Source: Chryseobacterium candidae (GTDB lineage Bacteria; Bacteroidota; Bacteroidia; Flavobacteriales; Weeksellaceae). Taken from it: a stretch of 64,000 nucleotides of DNA. The stretch is from assembly GCF_004916905.1 (NCBI RefSeq), contig NZ_SDLV01000047.1:1-64000 (forward strand), written 5' to 3'. Below are positions 1-7,767 of this stretch, piece by piece. The translations under genes were made by a program, and so were the position numbers. The notes below the pieces were generated by a model. It was not told the DNA's origin. It made no database searches and saw nothing but the letters and a program-made list of their open reading frames with translations. The number at the start of each line of letters is the position of its first letter. Position 1 is the stretch's first letter.

Positions 1-1
1 T

Positions 2-300
2 TTCCAGAATAATTTTTTAACTTACACAGTTAGTGAGACACTACCAGCTATTTTGAATTTTAATATCCTCAATGTAGGATTGTTTGACGGAAATATTAAT
101 GCAGATGTTTTCCATGCTTGGGTAACTCAGGAACTCCTTTATTCGATTCCTGCAAATTCAGTCCTGGTAATGGACAATGCAACGTTCCATAAAAGATCCG
201 ATAGTATTGATGCAATAGAAAAAAGTGGGCACAAGCTAAAAGTATGAGAAGAAAGTTAAGGTGTGATCCATATGAACTTTTTCAAAAATTTATCACTTGA
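2..300 (+). pseudogene. IS630-type transposase, 3' fragment with internal deletion
   Basis: The frame is open from the window edge and reads a DDE-type transposase core, with the second catalytic Asp in the segment VLVMDNATFHK. Translation stops at 245-247 right after GHKLK. From 244 a second frame reads RRKLRCDPYELFQKFIT and stops at 298-300, which resembles the usual C-terminus of IS630 transposases. The stretch normally between them (PPYSPDLNPIE, carrying the catalytic Glu) is missing, so an internal deletion plus frame change has killed the element. The 5' part lies outside the window. The IS end probably falls near 300-320, where the neighbouring immunity gene is broken. Confidence 0.8.
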
Positions 301-314
301 CGAAATATATTGAG

Positions 315-614
315 TTAGCTATAGTAAGCAATTGGGAAAGTAAAAGTATTACCATAATATCTAGGATTTTTTAGAAAGCCATCAATCTTATAAATACCTT
401 TTGTTAATGCCTTAAAATTCATAATTCCAGTGACATCATTTTTATTGTATTTATGCGTTTCGACCTCTAAATCTCCGTATTCATATAAAAAATCTTTTAA
501 GAATTGTGGAAAATTTTCAAATCCTTTTATCTTATCAAATTTTGATTTTACATTTCGACCTTCAAACCAGCCAGAATTCTCAAAATATTTTTGTACTTCT
601 TTTTTAAATTTCAT
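315..614 (-). pseudogene. SUKH-3-type immunity protein, C-terminally truncated copy
   Basis: This is the most distal of three tandem paralogues. Its first 75 or so residues are nearly identical to the next copy (656-1126), including WFEGRNV and the FPQFLKDFLYEYGDL segment. It keeps 99 residues and stops just after PIAYY, where the intact copy continues for about 55 more residues with the strand-rich second half and a WNPETKQWVEEY tail. The break coincides with the edge of the IS630 remnant, so insertion or a later deletion removed the 3' end. SUKH proteins are immunity factors for polymorphic toxins; this copy is probably non-functional. Confidence 0.75.
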
Positions 615-628
615 GGTATATTTAATTA

Positions 629-653
629 TAAAAAGGGCTATTTCTAGCCCTTA
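629..653 (-). terminator. Hairpin terminator between SUKH-3 genes
   Basis: The inverted repeat AAGGGCTA/TAGCCCTT with a 4-nt loop lies at 633-652 and is followed on the minus strand by TTTTTATAAT. It sits directly after the stop of the 656-1126 gene and before the start of the truncated copy. The same hairpin occurs at 1145-1164. Confidence 0.6.
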
Positions 654-655
654 AA

Positions 656-1126
656 TTAATACTCTTCTACCCATTGTTTAGTTTCTGGATTCCATTCTAA
701 AGTATCGGAATAATCTTCCATAATTACTTTTTCAATGCCTGTTTTAAAATCATTAGATACTAGACATTCGTAATCTCCTACGATATAAACTCTTCCTTCT
801 GCATCACAAAGTAACGATGCATTTTCCAAATCATAATAAGCAATTGGAAAGGTTATAATATCTCCAAATTTTATAGGTCTTTTTAAACATTTTTCAATAT
901 CATAAATACCTTTATTTATTGCCTTAAAATCCATAATTCCAATAACATCATCTTTATTATACTTATGAGTTTTAACTTCTAAATCCCCATATTCATATAA
1001 AAAATCTTTTAAGAATTGTGGAAAATTTTCAAATCCTTTTATCTTATCAAATTTTGATTTTACATTTCGACCTTCAAACCAGCCAGAATTCTCAAAATAT
1101 TTTTGTACTTCTTTTTTAAATTTCAT
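656..1126 (-). CDS. SUKH-3-type immunity protein
   Basis: This 156-aa protein has the SUKH-3 pattern: an N-terminal helix with FKKEVQKYFENSGWFEGRNV, a leucine-rich middle ending in YEYGDL, a strand-rich half with FPIAYYDLENASLL and DAEGRVYIVGDYE, and the tail WNPETKQWVEEY. SUKH proteins bind and neutralise toxin domains, and members are known as partners of nucleic-acid deaminase toxins. An orphan YwqJ-type deaminase lies just upstream (1635-2123), making it the likely partner. The gene and its flanks form a recent duplication with the truncated copy at a constant 512-bp offset. The toxin assignment rests on context only. Confidence 0.8.
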   Translation of the reverse strand: MKFKKEVQKYFENSGWFEGRNVKSKFDKIKGFENFPQFLKDFLYEYGDLEVKTHKYNKDDVIGIMDFKAINKGIYDIEKCLKRPIKFGDIITFPIAYYDLENASLLCDAEGRVYIVGDYECLVSNDFKTGIEKVIMEDYSDTLEWNPETKQWVEEY

Positions 1127-1140
1127 GGTATATTTAATTA

Positions 1141-1165
1141 TAAAAAGGGCTATTTCTAGCCCTTA
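1141..1165 (-). terminator. Hairpin terminator between SUKH-3 genes
   Basis: This is the second copy of the AAGGGCTA/TAGCCCTT hairpin with a downstream T run on the minus strand. It lies directly after the stop of the 1168-1623 gene. Its presence between paralogues suggests each immunity gene moved as a unit with its own terminator. Confidence 0.6.
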
Positions 1166-1167
1166 AA

Positions 1168-1623
1168 TTAATATTCTTCTACCCATTGTTTAGTTTCTGG
1201 ATTCCATTCTAGTGAATTACCCCAATTATCTTCTATGATATTTTCAATACCAGCGATAAAACCATCATTCATTTTATAATAACCATCTCCAATTAAATAA
1301 ATAGCACCATTAACATCAGTATATACTAAATAATGGTCAGGATAAAAATATCCTACTTTATAAAAGGTACCATTAAATGGCAACTCATTTGTTTCGTTGT
1401 CTTTTACAAACTCTGATTTAGTATTTAATGTATTAATAACATCAGATTTATATGGCTTATTGTCTTCAATAACTAAGTCCCCATAAGATTTAAAGAAATC
1501 CTTTAAATGGGAAGGTAAGTTATAAAAATTTTTAATTTTTTGGTTCAACTTATTTTCTATGTTTCTTCCCTCAAACCAGCCTGCTTTTTTAAATTGCTTT
1601 TGTACTTCTTTTTTAAATTCCAT
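1168..1623 (-). CDS. SUKH-3-type immunity protein, divergent paralogue
   Basis: This 151-aa protein shares the family frame of its downstream neighbours (FKKEVQKQFKKAGWFEGRN at the N-terminus, FFKSYGDL in the middle, SLEWNPETKQWVEEY at the end) but differs through most of the central region. It is the first immunity gene after the deaminase module, with 11 bp between them, so it is the best candidate for the cognate antidote. The other two copies may be extra or altered immunities. SUKH proteins act in the cytoplasm by direct toxin binding. Confidence 0.8.
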   Translation of the reverse strand: MEFKKEVQKQFKKAGWFEGRNIENKLNQKIKNFYNLPSHLKDFFKSYGDLVIEDNKPYKSDVINTLNTKSEFVKDNETNELPFNGTFYKVGYFYPDHYLVYTDVNGAIYLIGDGYYKMNDGFIAGIENIIEDNWGNSLEWNPETKQWVEEY

Positions 1624-1634
1624 AACTTTTGATT

Positions 1635-2123
1635 TTAATGAATTTCTTTAATTTTAAAATAATGCAACATAGGATTACACGAAGCACATGCTTTTTTGGG
1701 CAATCCTTGGACTAGAGGTTCTTTTAAATTATCAATCCTTAAAGCTCTACTTTTAGTTTTGCTTAAAATTTCTCTTGCCTGTTCTATCTTCATGCTGTTG
1801 GCTTTCATCCCAAGCTGTTTTTCTGCTTCAAATAAAAACTCAGAAATACAGACTGGCTCTGCACACATGCCGTGGTTTCGCCTGCTTTTAATTGCTGGAT
1901 CGGCTATTTCTGTTAACCATTCTTGCACCAACTTGTGTCGCCTTCCTATTATTTTGCTCCTTGCAATTCCTTTAGAAGAATAGCTCACCGTTTGATATAC
2001 TTTCCCATTTATTTCTCCTTCTAAAACCCCAACTGCTCCGGGTCTAGTAAAAGGATCTTTCCATTTAGTAAGAGCATCATCTGCATATTGTCTAAGCAGA
2101 ACGTTCATATCTATTTTCTTCAA
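1635..2123 (-). CDS. Orphan YwqJ-type deaminase toxin domain
   Basis: The 162-aa product has the zinc deaminase signature of the YwqJ-like toxin family: HGMCAEP (Zn-binding Cys beside the catalytic Glu) and, near the C-terminus, CASCNPML (CxxC Zn ligands). Such domains are the C-terminal warheads of polymorphic toxins and deaminate nucleic-acid bases. There is no delivery domain. The frame stays open upstream to 2231 through a remnant of a pre-toxin linker, so this is a displaced toxin tip rather than a free-standing gene. The start is uncertain: TTG at 2123 or ATG at 2108, neither with a clear ribosome site. It may be silent. SUKH-3 genes follow immediately. Confidence 0.8.
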   Translation of the reverse strand: MKKIDMNVLLRQYADDALTKWKDPFTRPGAVGVLEGEINGKVYQTVSYSSKGIARSKIIGRRHKLVQEWLTEIADPAIKSRRNHGMCAEPVCISEFLFEAEKQLGMKANSMKIEQAREILSKTKSRALRIDNLKEPLVQGLPKKACASCNPMLHYFKIKEIH

Positions 2124-2231
2124 GAAAACTTTCTGCTCTTTTGGTGTTCTTTTACCTTTTACTTTTACCTCCTCAATCTCCTCATAAACAGGGGCTTTTT
2201 CTTCTACTTTCTGCTCCGCTTCTTTAGAAAA
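2124..2231 (-). other. Pre-toxin junction remnant fused in frame to the orphan deaminase
   Basis: Directly after the stop codon of the LOG-type gene (2232-2234) the deaminase frame opens and reads FSKEAEQKVEEKAPVYEE, then a basic linker into the toxin domain. The 743-aa toxin has KEAEQKVEQKVPFYEE at residues 536-551. Thirteen of 16 residues match, and 40 of 48 bases (2178-2225 against 3763-3810). This marks the recombination point at which toxin tips are joined to the long N-terminal body. There is no start codon in this part. Confidence 0.75.
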
Positions 2232-2762
2232 TTACAAACATTCTTTAAGCTTTTTAAAATCTTCAACTATTTTTAAAATTCCCATATCATTTTGTAAACC
2301 GAATGATACTAAAACTGCTTTAAGTTTTTCCCAATGTTTACCTAATAAATAAATTCTTGGTCTTTCTTTTTTAGAAATTTTTCTTATTAAATCAAGGGTC
2401 AAAAATAATTCTGATAATGTACCTACTCCTCCTTTTTGGACAATAAAAATATCTGAATTACTTATAAGTTTTTCAAGTCTTTCAAATAAGCTTTCACTAA
2501 CAATATTTTCGGTCAAATAGCAATTTCCTTTTGTACTGCCAAAACTTTTGCAAGTATAACCTAATACAATTCCTCCTTGTTGATAAGCACCTTTTGAGAC
2601 AGCTTCCATAAGTCCTCTATATCCTCCGTTTTTTACTATGAAGCCTTTTTTTGCAAGAAGCTCACCTATAAGAACCGACTCCTTATATTCTAAGGAGTCG
2701 GTATTATTTTGAGCACCACCAAAGAAACAGGCGTATTTCTTTTTTATTTGCTCTTCTTTCAT
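2232..2762 (-). CDS. LOG/SLOG-superfamily nucleotide-binding protein in a toxin cassette
   Basis: This 176-aa protein has a Rossmann-like LOG fold: FFGGAQNN near the start, a GGYRGLMEAVSKGA segment and KGGVGTLSE, which corresponds to the family's PGGxGTxxE phosphoribohydrolase motif with Pro changed to Lys. The frame could extend upstream, but ATG at 2762 overlaps the preceding stop as ATGA, so it is the likely start. LOG enzymes cleave nucleoside 5'-monophosphates, and SLOG relatives sense nucleotides in conflict systems. Here the gene is coupled to a putative immunity gene, so it may be a second protective or accessory factor. That role is inference. Confidence 0.65.
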   Translation of the reverse strand: MKEEQIKKKYACFFGGAQNNTDSLEYKESVLIGELLAKKGFIVKNGGYRGLMEAVSKGAYQQGGIVLGYTCKSFGSTKGNCYLTENIVSESLFERLEKLISNSDIFIVQKGGVGTLSELFLTLDLIRKISKKERPRIYLLGKHWEKLKAVLVSFGLQNDMGILKIVEDFKKLKECL

Positions 2763-3181
2763 AATAAAGAGTTTAACCGTTTTTCTTTTCCTATTATAAA
2801 ATCTTGAAAATAAACGTGAATTATTTTTATGGTATCCCAAATATTATCTTCTGTAGCTTCTGGAGAGGCATATACAGAGGTATTATCTCTTAAACCTAAT
2901 TCTTTAAAAACATTAGCTTTCTTACCATAATCCTGAACAATTTTTTCTAATGCCGTGCTTTCATCAATGTTACAATCTCTGCCATTAAAAGATAACAACG
3001 TAAACGAAACATCATTTTCATAACCATTTTCTATATATATTTCAGATTTAGGGAATATTATACTTACGCCATCAGCATCTTCCTCTAGTATATATTCTGC
3101 GGGCCAACTAAATTCTTTCATTACTTTTTCGACTATTGAAATACTAAAATAGTCTTTTGGTACGTACATTTTATTTTCCAT
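2759..3181 (-). CDS. Putative immunity protein for the 743-aa toxin
   Basis: This 140-aa protein belongs to no family I can name. It is acidic, has a predicted alpha/beta pattern and no signal peptide. It starts 2 bp after the toxin's stop codon, the standard place for an antidote gene, and its own stop overlaps the LOG-type gene start. The immunity role comes from position alone. Being directly 3' of a toxin tip, it is expected to vary between strains together with that tip. Confidence 0.55.
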   Translation of the reverse strand: MENKMYVPKDYFSISIVEKVMKEFSWPAEYILEEDADGVSIIFPKSEIYIENGYENDVSFTLLSFNGRDCNIDESTALEKIVQDYGKKANVFKELGLRDNTSVYASPEATEDNIWDTIKIIHVYFQDFIIGKEKRLNSLL

Positions 3182-3183
3182 AA

Positions 3184-5415
3184 TTATTTAATTTTTGTTG
3201 CTAAATGTCCTTCTATTTTGTAACCGTTTTGTGATAAATATTCTACTTCTCTGCTAAAGATAGTAGGTATCTTATTTCCTTTATTATCAAGGACAAATTC
3301 TTTTCCTACTTTAACATATTTTCCTGCATCAGAAATCGGATCGGTTACAAAACGTATTGGATCTCCTCTTTTTATAGCTTCGTCTAACCAAGGTTTATTA
3401 GCTTGTTCCCAAAATTCATCAGTTACTTTTCTATAATATTTGTTTTTATCAATGCTCTCCAAATATTTATATTTTTCTAGCAACTCACCCCATTTGGAAG
3501 ATCGAAGAATATTAATTCCCCCTTTGTTTACACCCATCTTGGTAACACCTTTTAAAGCTTCACCTCTTCTTGCAACGCTATTTACATCAAAAAGAATTCC
3601 TGTTACAGTAGTTGTTTCCTCTGTTGATAAAACTATTTTGTTTCCACCAAATAATGTGCTTTTTTTGCTTCCTATTAATTCTAAGTACTTTCCTCTTAAA
3701 AATTTACCAAACTCTTTTCCTGTCTCTGGATTTATAATCTTTTTGGAAGATGGTATTTTTGCCTCTTCATAAAAAGGAACTTTTTGTTCTACTTTTTGTT
3801 CGGCTTCTTTTACCGCTTGTTCCGTAGCTTCCTTAGTTTTTCCTGTTTCCAGAGCTTCTTTGGCAGATTGGGAGATGTGTTTGGCTTCTTCTTCCGCTGT
3901 TTCTTTTACTGTCTTTTCTATGGTTTCTTCCACAGTTTCTTTTCCTGCTACCGTTCCTATTTTTGCCGCTTTTGAACCTTTTAAAACAGGAATAAGAAAC
4001 GTAAGAATATCTGGAACTAATTCTCCCAACTCTTTCAGTAAAAAGTAGCTTTTCCCTTCATACGTCAAATACCATTTACCAAAATCCAACAATATTTTGT
4101 AGAACTTTTTGCAAATTTTATTTAACAATTCAAATGTATTAGAAAAAAGATTATTAACAAAATTTTCAAATTTTTCGGTGAGTTTATCCGTCATCCTGAA
4201 GCCTATTTCATCTCTTAATATCAGGATGACTATCGCAACTAAATCACACAACCCTGCCAAAAATTCTAATATTCCGTTATAAAGCCCCACTTCAAAGGCA
4301 TGATAGTGTTTTATGATGGTTTGTAAACTTCCATCAGGAATATAGATTTTGGCAAGACCTTCAAGATATCCGTCTGTTATCTTTTGGCATTCATCTATAT
4401 TTTGATTGATCCATTTTTTTACCACTTTGGAAACGGGATCGTCGTGAGTAATTTTCTTATTAATCTCTGATTTCAAAGCATCATAAGGTTTATGAAAAGA
4501 CTCTTTTAATGACTTCACCCGGTCTTCCTGCTTGTCATAAAAAAAAGAGTTCGGTAAAAAAGCAGGAGTATATTCTTTTTCAGGCAAATCACCATTCCAG
4601 TATTTATCTTCTTTGTATTTTTTGGTTCTTAGCCAATGTCCAATTCCAAAAGCCCAATTAGGAAGATTAAAATCCAAATACTCTCCGCCTTTTATAATCA
4701 GCATAAACCAAGAGAAGTCATCAAATTTGTGATTATCATATTCATATTGAATAGCTTTAATCATTAGATCTTTAAAATCTGGTGTACTCTGCTCTTGTTC
4801 CACCGCTTGTACTGTTTGTGCTGATACACTAGCTTTCCATGCTCTTTTAATAAATTCTTCTGCAATATCTTTAGGATCATTATCATTCCATGGCAGCTCT
4901 CTAAAATACTTATCCTTTAAATCATCAATTACGGCTGATCCAAATTTTACTCGTACTATTTTACCAAAATCAAACTTACCATCATCCGTTTCTATGAAAA
5001 CTAAGACTTCAAAAGGCCTTTGAGGGTCAGGTATCTTGTTAGGGTCTTCATACATTTTTATGACTTCTTCTCCATCAGGATGAGCATATACTACAAAGTT
5101 ATACTTTGATGTATCTGAAAAAGCACCATAAGCATCTGCTTGGCTATATGATACCCTTTTTGAAATATCAGCAATCGTAAGATTTCTTTTTTCTATTATT
5201 TTTGAAGCTCCAAAAATATTTTTTGCCCATTCATGAATATTTTTCTCCCAGTACTGTCCAAACGGACTATTCTTGAAAGCACTCAATTCCTCAAAAGAAT
5301 TGCCTGCTAATCCCTGCAACGGGTTTTTATTTCCTTCAAACCCTTGGGTTACTTCATCAAAGGAGAGTATTTTATATCCGGATAAATCTCCGAATTCGTC
5401 ATCAAAATTTTCCAT
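3184..5415 (-). CDS. Polymorphic toxin with unknown N-terminal body and C-terminal toxin domain
   Basis: The 743-aa protein has a soluble N-terminal region (about 1-370), a hydrophobic segment at 378-400 (LEFLAGLCDLVAIVILIL), a second hydrophobic stretch around 468-478, an Ala/Glu/Lys-rich coiled-coil region at 488-545, and a C-terminal domain from about 552. The conserved junction KEAEQKVEQKVPFYEE at 536-551 recurs upstream of the orphan deaminase, which marks the last 190 residues as the exchangeable toxin tip. The tip includes FWEQANKPWLDEAIKRGD and REVEYLSQNGY; I cannot assign an activity. No signal peptide, Rhs, VgrG or PAAR domain is seen. It overlaps the upstream 96-aa gene by 14 bp. 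Confidence 0.7.
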   Translation of the reverse strand: MENFDDEFGDLSGYKILSFDEVTQGFEGNKNPLQGLAGNSFEELSAFKNSPFGQYWEKNIHEWAKNIFGASKIIEKRNLTIADISKRVSYSQADAYGAFSDTSKYNFVVYAHPDGEEVIKMYEDPNKIPDPQRPFEVLVFIETDDGKFDFGKIVRVKFGSAVIDDLKDKYFRELPWNDNDPKDIAEEFIKRAWKASVSAQTVQAVEQEQSTPDFKDLMIKAIQYEYDNHKFDDFSWFMLIIKGGEYLDFNLPNWAFGIGHWLRTKKYKEDKYWNGDLPEKEYTPAFLPNSFFYDKQEDRVKSLKESFHKPYDALKSEINKKITHDDPVSKVVKKWINQNIDECQKITDGYLEGLAKIYIPDGSLQTIIKHYHAFEVGLYNGILEFLAGLCDLVAIVILILRDEIGFRMTDKLTEKFENFVNNLFSNTFELLNKICKKFYKILLDFGKWYLTYEGKSYFLLKELGELVPDILTFLIPVLKGSKAAKIGTVAGKETVEETIEKTVKETAEEEAKHISQSAKEALETGKTKEATEQAVKEAEQKVEQKVPFYEEAKIPSSKKIINPETGKEFGKFLRGKYLELIGSKKSTLFGGNKIVLSTEETTTVTGILFDVNSVARRGEALKGVTKMGVNKGGINILRSSKWGELLEKYKYLESIDKNKYYRKVTDEFWEQANKPWLDEAIKRGDPIRFVTDPISDAGKYVKVGKEFVLDNKGNKIPTIFSREVEYLSQNGYKIEGHLATKIK

Positions 5416-5692
5416 TTTCTTTGTTTTTAGTTGTTAAACATTTCAATTCATTCAAAGGAAAAAATTGTTTGGAGGTCATATTCTCGGTGAATTTTCTGGT
5501 TTGGCTTTCGTTCAACACCAAAAGATCCGGTTGATATTCTTCATCTGACAGAAGCCTTGCATTTTTAAGTCTGTACTGTGCCTGTACCTGATCAACAATC
5601 TCAGTATTCTTATTGAGGTATGTTTTTAATCGGATGATATTCTCTTTACGCCATTCTTTATTGATCGTTTCTTTAAGTTCAAGTGTTTTCAT
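5402..5692 (-). CDS. Small hypothetical protein of the toxin locus
   Basis: This 96-aa, mostly helical and charged protein is read between the 159-aa gene and the toxin. It overlaps the toxin start by 14 bp, so the two are probably translated together. The first half is basic and helix-prone, and a run of polar residues with NESQTRKFTENMTSKQFFPL follows. No family is recognised. Its position suggests an adaptor or chaperone loading the toxin, by analogy with adaptor genes in other secretion systems; this is inference. Confidence 0.5.
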   Translation of the reverse strand: MKTLELKETINKEWRKENIIRLKTYLNKNTEIVDQVQAQYRLKNARLLSDEEYQPDLLVLNESQTRKFTENMTSKQFFPLNELKCLTTKNKENGKF

Positions 5693-5747
5693 AATTTTTC
5701 CTTTTTTTGAAAAAGGCAGAGCATAGTGCTCTGCCAGTAATTAATGT

Positions 5748-6227
5748 CTAGGAAAGTTTATCCAAAATATCTTTGTTATTTTTCACAAACTCATCCAGAT
5801 AAGAAGCCAAAAGCTCAGTAAAGCCAGTCTTATTATTTTTCAACAGCCAAAGCATATACTGATAGCTTGGTACTTTTACCAGATCGGTATTCATATTACC
5901 TTCGGGTTCTGCAACAGGAAGCTCTATAAGATGATTGTCTCCGTAACGAAGGTAGCTCCACGTATCTTTATAGATTACCCATTCCGGAGAAGGAAGTGAA
6001 ATATTAATTTCTTCTCCTGTTTCCTTGTCTTTGAGTATCTGCTTATATCTGAAGCTTATGAACTGCTGTTCAGATTTGGCATCAATATCCAGCACGCGGA
6101 TATGTCTTTCGAATTGGGGAAGTCTTGGATGTGCCTGTAGAGGAAGCTCTGTAAGGCTTAATGGTGTATTTTCAATACTGTTAAGGATTTCTTTAATATT
6201 TTCCGGTATAATTAAATGTTCGTTCAT
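5748..6227 (-). CDS. Hypothetical protein of the toxin locus
   Basis: This 159-aa soluble protein follows the fibre-like gene after 14 bp and precedes the 96-aa gene. It has no signal peptide, transmembrane segment or familiar motif. The middle looks strand-rich (RFFSFRYKQIL-like hydrophobic alternation, then EWVIYKDTWSYLRYGDNHL) and the C-terminus is helical (YQYMLWLLKNNKTGFTELLASYL). It may be an assembly or adaptor factor for the large proteins. I do not recognise it. Confidence 0.5.
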   Translation of the reverse strand: MNEHLIIPENIKEILNSIENTPLSLTELPLQAHPRLPQFERHIRVLDIDAKSEQQFISFRYKQILKDKETGEEINISLPSPEWVIYKDTWSYLRYGDNHLIELPVAEPEGNMNTDLVKVPSYQYMLWLLKNNKTGFTELLASYLDEFVKNNKDILDKLS

Positions 6228-6241
6228 AATTTTTTATTTTT

Positions 6242-7738
6242 TTAAGAGAATAATATTTTTCCAAGTATATTCATTGTTAGTGACCCTTGGCCGCCACTTC
6301 CTCTTGAGAGATAAAATCTCTTCGGCTGTAGATTAAAAGTAGAATGAAATTGCTGATAAGTAACGCCATTACTTTCCGCAATCACATATACAATTCCGTT
6401 ATAATAAGCGATGTGAAAGGTTTCATTTCTGACGGGCAAAAAATTTCCCTGATAAATCATCCAGCCTCCATCACCTCCATAATTTGAAAAGCCATAAAAT
6501 GCTCCATCATCCCCACGGATTCCACCATAAAAAGGACCTACGAAATTAGCCCCGTAGTTACTTAGTCCATTATTAACTGTAAAAGAGACCATAAATCCGG
6601 CATTAATATCTGAGATGGAAATTAAATTATCCGTTTGTGCAGACGAGCCCTGAGCAATTGATATAGATGTATCTGTGATTGTTGAACTCCCTGTTATCGA
6701 GGTCCAGTTAGCAATTCCCGTAAACTTGCTGTAGGTAAGTCCTGCTTTTACAATGAGCTCGGGTGAGCTGGGATTTGTTAACCCATTATGGGTCACGAAT
6801 ACTTTATAATATCCTTGCGGTTTTGTACTCCAGTTGATTCCAAAATTCAAATTATTGGGAAAGTTCTGCATCACTGTAAAATTATCTACACTATATTCCT
6901 CCGGGACTGCAAGGTTGATACCGTTGACATCTCTCACCCTTCTCACTTTGATATAGGCGTTAGAGGAAACATTATCCACAAAGAGATTTAATCCTACTAA
7001 TGTTGTATACTGAATAAAGTTTTTTGAATTGTCAATAAACGGAAGCAGTAACACGTCTATTCTTGGTGTTCCGGTAGCATAATTTTCGGTAGAAAGTTTC
7101 ATGTGGTTTCTCCATGCTGTTTTTTCAGCATCATTCAACAGCAGCGGATAATTGGAAATCATATTTTTCCCGTTACTCCATGAAAGCTGTCCGGAAGAGT
7201 TCTGAACCATCATCCTGTTAAAAGTTGTATCTGCAGATTTATCACTCAGCCCGGTTACCGAATAATAAAATCCGGAAGCATTGAGGGTCCAGTTAGCTCC
7301 AAGAGTCAATCCCGCTCCGGAAACAGTGGTTAAAGAAGAATTTGCTATATTTTTACCCAAATCTCCTGCAGGAAGTTTGGCAACATTTCCATTATCATTC
7401 AATCCTATGATTTTAGGATAATCCTGAGCATTTCCGTCTGTTAAAGGAATCTCTAATTTTTTAGCTAATTTCTCCTTTGTTTTAACATTGTATTGAGCCT
7501 GGCTTGCCATTCCTTCTGCTACAAGATCTGCATTTGAAATACTGACATGATTATCAGATAATTCCAGAGGAATAGTTCCATCAACAACGGCATGGGTCTT
7601 TAAATCACCGTTTTCATCAACAGCATAATCTGTGTAAGATGGAGAACCCGTAGCTGCTACCTGATAAATAGCATTCTTTTCCCTTTCTCCAATGGGAGGT
7701 AATTCGCTTACTCTTATAATTTTTCCTATAATTGGCAT
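6242..7738 (-). CDS. Phage tail-fibre-like protein
   Basis: The 498-aa protein begins with a short conserved N-terminus (MPIIGKIIRVSELPP), continues into a Ser/Thr/Asn/Gly-rich region typical of tail fibres (NASGFYYSVTGLSDKSADTTFNRM, VQNSSGQLSW) and ends in a Gly- and aromatic-rich strand domain (FVGPFYGGIRGDDGAFYGF), which would suit receptor or glycan binding. There is no signal peptide. No phage structural genes are nearby. Between the 1224-aa protein and the toxin, it is a candidate target-recognition subunit. The fibre resemblance comes from composition and sequence character, not a confirmed domain match. Confidence 0.55.
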   Translation of the reverse strand: MPIIGKIIRVSELPPIGEREKNAIYQVAATGSPSYTDYAVDENGDLKTHAVVDGTIPLELSDNHVSISNADLVAEGMASQAQYNVKTKEKLAKKLEIPLTDGNAQDYPKIIGLNDNGNVAKLPAGDLGKNIANSSLTTVSGAGLTLGANWTLNASGFYYSVTGLSDKSADTTFNRMMVQNSSGQLSWSNGKNMISNYPLLLNDAEKTAWRNHMKLSTENYATGTPRIDVLLLPFIDNSKNFIQYTTLVGLNLFVDNVSSNAYIKVRRVRDVNGINLAVPEEYSVDNFTVMQNFPNNLNFGINWSTKPQGYYKVFVTHNGLTNPSSPELIVKAGLTYSKFTGIANWTSITGSSTITDTSISIAQGSSAQTDNLISISDINAGFMVSFTVNNGLSNYGANFVGPFYGGIRGDDGAFYGFSNYGGDGGWMIYQGNFLPVRNETFHIAYYNGIVYVIAESNGVTYQQFHSTFNLQPKRFYLSRGSGGQGSLTMNILGKILFS

Positions 7739-7767
7739 TTTTTTATTTTTTTAGATTAATAATTATG

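Noticed and set aside
2232..2840. 202-aa form of the LOG-type protein
   Set aside because: The first 26 residues overlap the coding end of the upstream gene and lack family character; ATGA coupling at 2762 fits better.
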